NCBI GenBank assembly: GCA_041917295.1
Contig: JAYRXX010000061.1
Span: 1-10,378 of the forward strand
Length of the DNA: 10,378 nucleotides
Direction: 5' to 3'
Source: JADKHR01 sp041917295
GTDB taxonomy: Bacteria; Elusimicrobiota; Elusimicrobia; FEN-1173
Shown: piece after piece, positions 6,527-10,378 of the stretch
How the letters are laid out: each line of letters begins with the position of its first letter
Numbering within the stretch: the stretch's first letter is position 1
The notes under the pieces: generated by a model
What the model was told of the DNA's origin: nothing
The model's input: only the letters and a program-made list of their open reading frames with translations
Databases searched by the model: none
Translations under genes and position numbers: made by a program

Positions 6527-8022
6527 TTTTTCACACCATGGGACAGCTCAAAACAGAGAGCCAAAAATGTCCGCACCAACGCCCCGGTGGCGCCGGGGGG
6601 CGCCAACAGCGACCCGTTGCCGTTCCAGCCCACGGAGGCCATGTCCACGTGGGCCCAGGGCCCGTCTCCAGCGAACTGTTTTAAAAACAACCCTCCGATG
6701 ATCGTGCCGGCCTCGCCGGGATTGCCAATGTTTTTGAAATCCGCCACTTTGCTTTGAATGTGTTCCACATAGGATTTTTCCAACGGAAGAGGCCACATTT
6801 TTTCCCCGGCCGTCTCCGCGGCGGCCCGCAGGGCCTTTTCCAAATCGGGGTGGTCGGACATCAAGGCCGAGTAAGATTTACCCAATGCCACCGACGCCGC
6901 CCCGGTTAAGGTGGCCACATCAATAACCGCGCCGCATTTCAAGCCGGCGGCGTAGGCGAGCGCATCGGCCAAAATCACCCGCCCTTCCGCGTCGGTATTG
7001 AGGACCTCAATGGTTTTACCGTTCAGGGCCCGCACCACGTCGCCTGGTTTGTAGGCATCGGGCCCGGGCATATTTTCCGTAATGGCCGCCACGCCGTGAA
7101 CCTCAAGGGGGATCTGAAGTACCCGCAACGCCTTAAACAAAGCCAACACAATCGCGGAGCCCGCCATATCGTATTTCATGGTCATCATACCGTCCGCGGG
7201 TTTCAAGGATAACCCCCCGGAATCAAAGGTGACACCCTTGCCCACAAAACAAACCGAGGAAGCGGCTTTCTTTTTTGGCCGATAACGCAAATGCAATAAA
7301 ACCGGCGGATGGGCACTGCCCCGATTAACGCCCAACAACGCCCACGCGCCCATCCGTTCCAGTTCGGATTTCCCCATCACTTTAACGGTCACGCCTTGCC
7401 CCGCCAAGGACTGAGCCACCCGAGCCAACACCGCGGGCCGCTTGTCGCTAGGCGGACGGTTAATCAAGTCCCGGGAAAAATTAACCGCGTCCGCACCAAT
7501 TTGCGCCGCTAACACGGCCTCCTTATCTGCCTTATCCAGTGCCCCCGCTCGACCCGGTTGGGCGTGGGCCAAGGTCCATTCAACGGTCTTTAATCCGGGC
7601 GCTGACTTTTTTGACTTAAACTCCTCGTAACGATACGCCCCCAAAATTAAACCTTCGGCAAAACCGCCTAAAGCGGCCGTCGGGTTTTTAACGCCTGAAG
7701 AAGTCCACGGAACCTGAATGGTCGACACACGGGTATCAGAACACCACCGGGCCACCCCGGCTCCCGCCAATCGAAAAGAGGAAGGGTCCACATCCGCTGA
7801 AGCTCCCAGCCCTGCCAATAACGCCCGCCCGTTAAAGGACCCGTTCGGGCCCCGAGAAACGAACACCGCCCCGCCTTTCGCCGAAAATCCATCTTCTTTG
7901 GCCCGTTTGAGCGTATCCGCCGACACCCGCCCACCCACCGAAACCAATTGATCGCCTTCGTGAGAAACAAAAAAAACCGCCGGCGTCCCCGCCGACAGTT
8001 TACTGGCAAAAACGAAATTCAT
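6523..8022 (-). CDS. pepA: Leucyl (cytosol) aminopeptidase, M17 family
   Basis: A 499-residue two-metal aminopeptidase that removes N-terminal residues from peptides in the cytoplasm, normally as a hexamer. The variable N-terminal domain covers about 1-165 and the catalytic domain the rest. All expected active-site residues are visible: K262 and D267 (GKGVTFDSGG), K274, D285, D344 and E346 with R348 in the signature NTDAEGR (342-348). They match Escherichia coli PepA K270, D275, K282, D293, D352, E354 and R356 with a constant offset of eight. The C-terminal WAHVDMASVGWN and GATGALVRTF also fit the family. The start overlaps the tusA stop by four bases (ATGA), with a GGGGG tract 12 bases upstream and a poly-A stretch between. 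Some PepA proteins also bind DNA at recombination and promoter sites; nothing here shows that activity. Confidence 0.96.
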   Translation of the reverse strand: MNFVFASKLSAGTPAVFFVSHEGDQLVSVGGRVSADTLKRAKEDGFSAKGGAVFVSRGPNGSFNGRALLAGLGASADVDPSSFRLAGAGVARWCSDTRVSTIQVPWTSSGVKNPTAALGGFAEGLILGAYRYEEFKSKKSAPGLKTVEWTLAHAQPGRAGALDKADKEAVLAAQIGADAVNFSRDLINRPPSDKRPAVLARVAQSLAGQGVTVKVMGKSELERMGAWALLGVNRGSAHPPVLLHLRYRPKKKAASSVCFVGKGVTFDSGGLSLKPADGMMTMKYDMAGSAIVLALFKALRVLQIPLEVHGVAAITENMPGPDAYKPGDVVRALNGKTIEVLNTDAEGRVILADALAYAAGLKCGAVIDVATLTGAASVALGKSYSALMSDHPDLEKALRAAAETAGEKMWPLPLEKSYVEHIQSKVADFKNIGNPGEAGTIIGGLFLKQFAGDGPWAHVDMASVGWNGNGSLLAPPGATGALVRTFLALCFELSHGVKK

Positions 8023-8264
8023 TTTTTCTTGTTTCCCCCTTTTTGAATACGGACACGAAACTCACCCCGTCCGTCACGTACACCCACCACCCTGTGGCCA
8101 AACTCGTCACACCACAAAGGCAAATCCCGCCGGGTGGTCGGGTCATCGGCCCGAATTTCAACCACACACCCCGCCGCCCCGGCTTCCAAGGCCAACGCCG
8201 CCATCACCGTCGGAACCGGACACAAGGCCCCCCGCGCATCCACCACTATTTTTTCGCCCCTCAT
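8019..8264 (-). CDS. TusA/SirA-family sulfur carrier protein
   Basis: An 81-residue protein with the TusA fold signature: ARGALCPVPTV at 10-20, with catalytic C15 in the CPxP motif, then VEIRADDPTTRRDLPLWC (35-52) and a C-terminal strand FRVRIQK. TusA proteins carry persulfide sulfur on this cysteine, for example towards tRNA thiolation, molybdenum cofactor synthesis or sulfur oxidation. The specific partner is not visible here. The ATG at 8264 was chosen because the family fold begins at once. An in-frame GTG at 8315 would add 17 residues unlike TusA and lies one base after AAGGAG, too close. AAGG lies 9 bases upstream of the chosen ATG. The stop overlaps pepA (ATGA). A further cysteine, C33, and C52 are present; their role is unknown. 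The KKK tail comes from the overlap with the pepA ribosome-binding region. Confidence 0.85.
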   Translation of the reverse strand: MRGEKIVVDARGALCPVPTVMAALALEAGAAGCVVEIRADDPTTRRDLPLWCDEFGHRVVGVRDGRGEFRVRIQKGGNKKK

Positions 8265-8308
8265 TCCGGCACGCCTTGAACCGGAATCCAGCCGTTGCCT
8301 TGACCCAA
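8261..8308 (-). CDS. Possible 15-codon coupling peptide between dksA and tusA
   Basis: The dksA stop codon is the start of TAAGGAGAGTGCG, nearly identical to the TAAGGAGAGTTCG that precedes the dksA ATG. The strong AAGGAG (8322-8317) cannot serve tusA, whose ATG lies more than 50 bases away. A TTG eight bases downstream (8308) opens a 15-residue frame, MGQGNGWIPVQGVPE if read from TTG. This frame ends in a TGA that overlaps the tusA ATG as ATGA, the same coupling used at later junctions. No family likeness is recognised. The frame is also the direct continuation of dksA past its TAA. A chance AAGGAG is the alternative. Confidence 0.28.
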   Translation of the reverse strand: MGQGNGWIPVQGVPE

Positions 8309-8320
8309 CCCGCACTCTCC

Positions 8321-8722
8321 TTACCGCCGAGGCCGGTCCAATTTGCCCTGGCAGTCAATGCAGTGCCGGGCGTGGGGAATGGCTTTCAAGCGGGGCGCGG
8401 CAATTTTCTTGTGGCACGACTCGCACACGCCAAACGCATTGGTATCAATTTTGCGCAACGCCGCTTCCACGGCGTCCAAGGTGTTGCGTTCGTTGTCCGA
8501 CAGTTCGAACAACAATTCCCGTTCCGTGGATTGAGTGGCCTGATCCGCCTCGTCGCCCACATCCGCGGCGGACAAATCGGGGCTTTTGTTCCCTTCCACC
8601 AACCGCAGGATATCAGCGCGCATTTTCAACAGGGCCTTTTCATAGGCCTGGGTGCCCGCCTGTTTAACAATTTTGACTTTCGTCGTGGCTTTCCCGCTCA
8701 CCGCTTTTTTCTTCGTTGCCAT
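8321..8722 (-). CDS. DksA/TraR-family zinc-finger regulator of RNA polymerase
   Basis: This 133-residue protein looks like a functional DksA, which enters the RNA polymerase secondary channel and, with ppGpp, shifts transcription during starvation. A lysine- and alanine-rich N-terminus (1-20) is followed by a coiled-coil region (about 25-95). The tip motif DxxDxA is intact as DEADQA at 57-62, matching D71, D74 and A76 of Escherichia coli DksA. A four-cysteine zinc finger uses C100, C103 (CESC), C121 and C124 (CIDC). KIDTNAFGVCESC (91-103) is typical. The start ATG has AAGGAG six bases upstream and lies 18 bases after the decarboxylase stop, so the two are probably co-transcribed. Because several DksA-like proteins can coexist in one genome, orthology with the main DksA is likely but not proven. 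Confidence 0.9.
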   Translation of the reverse strand: MATKKKAVSGKATTKVKIVKQAGTQAYEKALLKMRADILRLVEGNKSPDLSAADVGDEADQATQSTERELLFELSDNERNTLDAVEAALRKIDTNAFGVCESCHKKIAAPRLKAIPHARHCIDCQGKLDRPRR

Positions 8723-8740
8723 CGAACTCTCCTTAGGCCC

Positions 8741-10198
8741 TTAGTTTCGCGAGGCCACCACTTTGATTGTGCGAAGGGCATCGCCCTCCTGGCCCACCAC
8801 GCGAATGTCTTTGTCGGACAAATCCGCCAAGTAGTTTACAATTTCTTTAGTGATTCGTTCACCCGGAATCAACACCGGAATCCCCGGGGGGTAAGGCGTC
8901 AACGTCTGGGCCGAAATTTGGCCCACGGCTTTTGTCAATGGAACCCGCTTGCTTTTTTGTTGCAGAAACACGTCGCGGGGGTTCATCACCATTTCGGTGG
9001 TCAGCTCCGGAATCTGCAATACCCAATTTTGGGCGCCGCCTTTGTATTTGTGGTCAATGTCCGCCAACGCGTCCACCAACCGGTCCACATCGGACTTGTC
9101 GGATCCGATGCCCATGATGGCGATGAGGTTGAACAAATCGGCGGCGTCCACTTGAACTTTGTATTTTTCCGCCAAGATGTCCTCGATCTCGTGGCCGGAC
9201 AATCCCGTGCGGGTCACGTTCACGGTAAGTTTGGTCACATCCAAATCGTACCCGCGGGCCAAAATATCTTTGCGGGAAAACGAGTTGACGTTTTTCATTT
9301 GGTTGATGCGCTTGCGCGCGTTTTCCGCGTAACGGATCACCCGTTCGAGAATGCGCTCCCCTTCCAAAACGGCTTGCCGGCGCGCCGCGTCCAAACTGGA
9401 CAAAATCAAATAGTTGGGGCTGGTGGTTTGAAGGAGCGACACCACTTTGCGAACCCGGGCTGGGTCGATCAAATCGGACTGCAAATGAACCACAGAGCCC
9501 TGGGACAACGCCGACAAAATTTTGTGGGTGGACTGCCCGCACATATCCGCCCCGGCCTCCACGGCCGACACGGGCAAATCTTTGTGAAACTTCAAATGGG
9601 GCCCGTGGGCTTCGTCCACCAATAAAATCTTTCCTCGAGCCCGGCAGATTTCTTTGATTTTCACCAAATCGGCGGTGACGCCGTTGTAGGTGGGACTGGT
9701 GACAAAAACGGCCTTGGCTTCCGGGAACAACCGCAGGGCCTCTTCGATTTGTTCCGGACTGGAGTCAAACAAAATATCCAGGTTCTGATCCACTTTCGGC
9801 TGAATCCAAATGGGCCACACGCCGGACAAGATAACCCCCGCCATGGTGGACTTGTGGGCATTGCGCGAAATAATCACAGAGTCGCCCGGCCGGCACGCCG
9901 ACATCAACATGATCATGTTGGCCACGGAAGAACCGTTCACCAAGAAAAAGGAATGTTCCACACCGTAAGCCATGGCCATTAACTGCTGGGCTTTTTTTAT
10001 CGGGCCCACCGGATCGTGGAGGGAATCCACCTCCGGGAACACGGTGACGTCCATGTAGTAAAGATTGCGTCCTGTGAATTGCCGCAAACGTCTGTCGATT
10101 CCCCGCCCATTCTTGTGCCCAGGCGTATGAAAACTGACCACCTTGTTTTTGGCGTGATTTAAAACGGTCTCAAAAAGTGGCGCGCGGTCGTGTCTCAT
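8741..10198 (-). CDS. PLP-dependent Orn/Lys/Arg decarboxylase, SpeA-like (fold type I)
   Basis: The 485-residue length fits the short biosynthetic branch of the aspartate-aminotransferase-fold decarboxylases, such as Bacillus SpeA, rather than the 700-residue acid-induced enzymes with an N-terminal wing. Visible motifs are FHTPGHKNG (23-31), DSLHDPVGPIKKAQ (58-71), H115 in RNAHKS, which stacks on the cofactor, D195 and H198 in VDEAHGPH, and the Schiff-base lysine K226 in STHKILSALSQGS. The C-terminal domain carries TPYPPGIPVLIPGE (434-447). It decarboxylates a basic amino acid, most likely arginine to agmatine for polyamine synthesis. Lysine or ornithine cannot be excluded by eye. No signal peptide is seen. 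The ATG at 10198 fits the family start (PLFETVLNHA). It has no Shine-Dalgarno and sits only 1-2 bases after the predicted transcription start. It appears to be the first gene of the operon that continues into dksA. Confidence 0.92.
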   Translation of the reverse strand: MRHDRAPLFETVLNHAKNKVVSFHTPGHKNGRGIDRRLRQFTGRNLYYMDVTVFPEVDSLHDPVGPIKKAQQLMAMAYGVEHSFFLVNGSSVANMIMLMSACRPGDSVIISRNAHKSTMAGVILSGVWPIWIQPKVDQNLDILFDSSPEQIEEALRLFPEAKAVFVTSPTYNGVTADLVKIKEICRARGKILLVDEAHGPHLKFHKDLPVSAVEAGADMCGQSTHKILSALSQGSVVHLQSDLIDPARVRKVVSLLQTTSPNYLILSSLDAARRQAVLEGERILERVIRYAENARKRINQMKNVNSFSRKDILARGYDLDVTKLTVNVTRTGLSGHEIEDILAEKYKVQVDAADLFNLIAIMGIGSDKSDVDRLVDALADIDHKYKGGAQNWVLQIPELTTEMVMNPRDVFLQQKSKRVPLTKAVGQISAQTLTPYPPGIPVLIPGERITKEIVNYLADLSDKDIRVVGQEGDALRTIKVVASRN

Positions 10199-10206
10199 GG
10201 GCGCAT

Positions 10207-10235
10207 ATTAGAGAGCATTTCCACCCCCCTGTCAA
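10207..10235 (-). promoter_or_regulatory. Near-consensus sigma-70 promoter of the decarboxylase operon
   Basis: On the minus strand a perfect TTGACA (10235-10230) and TCTAAT (10212-10207, five of six consensus bases) are 17 bases apart. The predicted start falls at 10200-10198, on or within two bases of the decarboxylase ATG. The overlapping TAATAT (10210-10205) would place it exactly on the A of ATG. The spacer begins with six Gs. The insertion-sequence end begins about 25 bases upstream of the -35 box. Confidence 0.7.
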
Positions 10236-10254
10236 TATGCCGAATTGAGCGGCC

Positions 10255-10260
10255 TATAAT
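10255..10260 (+). promoter_or_regulatory. Possible -10 box for the transposase gene
   Basis: A perfect TATAAT lies on the plus strand at the presumed junction of flank and element and would give a start near 10267. No good -35 box is found 16-18 bases upstream (TCAATA at 10232-10237 matches three of six). It may be weak or fortuitous. Confidence 0.2.
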
Positions 10261-10303
10261 GTAACCCTGAATAAGGGTGTTGTGCGGTTAAAAATGTAAC
10301 CCT
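10258..10303 (+). repeat. Direct repeat AATGTAACCCT (two copies) with nested inverted repeat
   Basis: AATGTAACCCT occurs at 10258-10268 and again at 10293-10303, a perfect 11-base match 35 bases apart. The first copy also forms a perfect inverted repeat, ACCCT (10264-10268) with AGGGT (10274-10278), around GAATA. Subterminal repeats of this kind are common transposase-binding sites at insertion-sequence ends. Confidence 0.6.
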
Positions 10304-10322
10304 ACCTCTGCAAAGAGGAGGG
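10300..10322 (+). promoter_or_regulatory. Hairpin sequestering the transposase Shine-Dalgarno
   Basis: CCTCT (10305-10309) pairs perfectly with AGAGG (10314-10318) across the loop GCAA, a GNRA-type tetraloop. CCC (10300-10302) can then pair with GGG (10320-10322) across a small internal loop. The right arm is the Shine-Dalgarno AGAGGAGGG that serves the ATG at 10326, so folded mRNA would hide the ribosome-binding site. Confidence 0.55.
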
Positions 10323-10325
10323 CTC

Positions 10326-10378
10326 ATGCCGAGCTTAAAATCAAAGATGGAATATCTCGAAGCTGTCTACCAACGTTA
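10326..10378 (+). CDS. N-terminus of a transposase-like gene (partial, runs off window)
   Basis: An ATG at 10326 with AGAGGAGGG four bases upstream opens a frame of 17 complete codons reaching the window end: MPSLKSKMEYLEAVYQR and probably Y. The MEYLEAVYQRY pattern resembles the start of integrase-core (rve) transposases, whose N-termini read roughly as EYLEAIxxRY before a helix-turn-helix. This likeness comes from memory of the family and rests on few residues. It is divergent from the decarboxylase operon and sits behind insertion-sequence-like repeats, which supports the call. The catalytic domain would lie beyond the window. Confidence 0.5.
   Translation, partial: MPSLKSKMEYLEAVYQR

Larger units (their letters stand above)
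10258..10378 (+). mobile_element. Left end of an insertion sequence (truncated by the window)
   Basis: A transposase-like reading frame at the edge is preceded by terminal-type repeats beginning near TGTAACCCT at 10260. This stretch holds an 11-base direct repeat, a small inverted repeat and an RBS hairpin. The other end lies outside, so inverted-repeat matching, target duplication and the exact boundary cannot be seen. The family is not fixed: an element with an rve-type integrase core is the best guess. Confidence 0.5.

Noticed and set aside
8265..8315. GTG at 8315 as start of the TusA-like gene
   Set aside because: It lies one base after AAGGAG, too close for initiation, and the extra 17 residues do not resemble TusA.
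8276..9625. 449-codon plus-strand open frame opposite dksA and the decarboxylase
   Set aside because: It mirrors two clear minus-strand genes, is rich in H, F, Q and R without any recognised motif, and is explained by codon bias of the real genes.
1..10378. tRNA, rRNA, CRISPR array or riboswitch
   Set aside because: No cloverleaf, repeat-spacer pattern or recognisable aptamer was seen; all gaps except the edges are under about 120 bases.

Overview
The window is a compact bacterial segment with eight complete genes, all on the minus strand, so transcription runs from high to low coordinates. The start of a plus-strand insertion-sequence gene lies at the right edge, and a possible plus-strand gene tail lies at the left edge. 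The organism is probably Gram-negative. Evidence is a futalosine-type menaquinone enzyme, a DksA-type RNA polymerase regulator, a TusA-type sulfur carrier and class III cyclase signalling. GC content looks moderately high and the coding strand is rich in purines. The mix would suit a deep-branching or delta-proteobacterial-like lineage (Elusimicrobiota is one possibility), but the phylum cannot be fixed from this sequence alone.

Right block (10235 to about 5154), minus strand: a near-consensus promoter lies directly against the start codon of an Orn/Lys/Arg decarboxylase, predicting a leaderless mRNA. Next come a DksA/TraR zinc-finger regulator, a TusA-like protein, leucyl aminopeptidase PepA, a PfpI/DJ-1 family protein and an MqnD-like enzyme. 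tusA, pepA and pfpI join by 4-base ATGA overlaps, the other gaps are 56 bases or less, and no terminator is seen, so this is probably one operon. The products cover polyamine synthesis, growth-rate control of transcription, sulfur transfer, peptide recycling, stress/glycation defence and quinone synthesis: housekeeping rather than one pathway.

Left block (5095 to 148), minus strand: a second clear promoter with an unusually G-rich spacer drives three genes joined by 4-base start/stop overlaps. They encode a membrane sensor kinase with a Cache-like extracytoplasmic domain, a soluble REC-PAS-kinase-REC hybrid kinase, and a response regulator fused to a class III adenylate cyclase. Together they look like a self-contained signalling line from an external ligand to cAMP, with no DNA-binding output encoded in the window.

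Right edge (about 10258 to 10378), plus strand: an insertion-sequence end with an 11-base direct repeat, an inverted repeat, and a GCAA-tetraloop hairpin that buries the Shine-Dalgarno of a truncated transposase-like gene. Left edge (1 to 147): a possible 3' tail of a cytosine-5 methyltransferase-like gene and a weak hairpin. No tRNA, rRNA or CRISPR array was seen. The most interesting points are the RBS-sequestering hairpin with its alternative pairing partners, the leaderless decarboxylase promoter, the G-rich kinase promoter, and a possible 15-codon coupling peptide between dksA and tusA.
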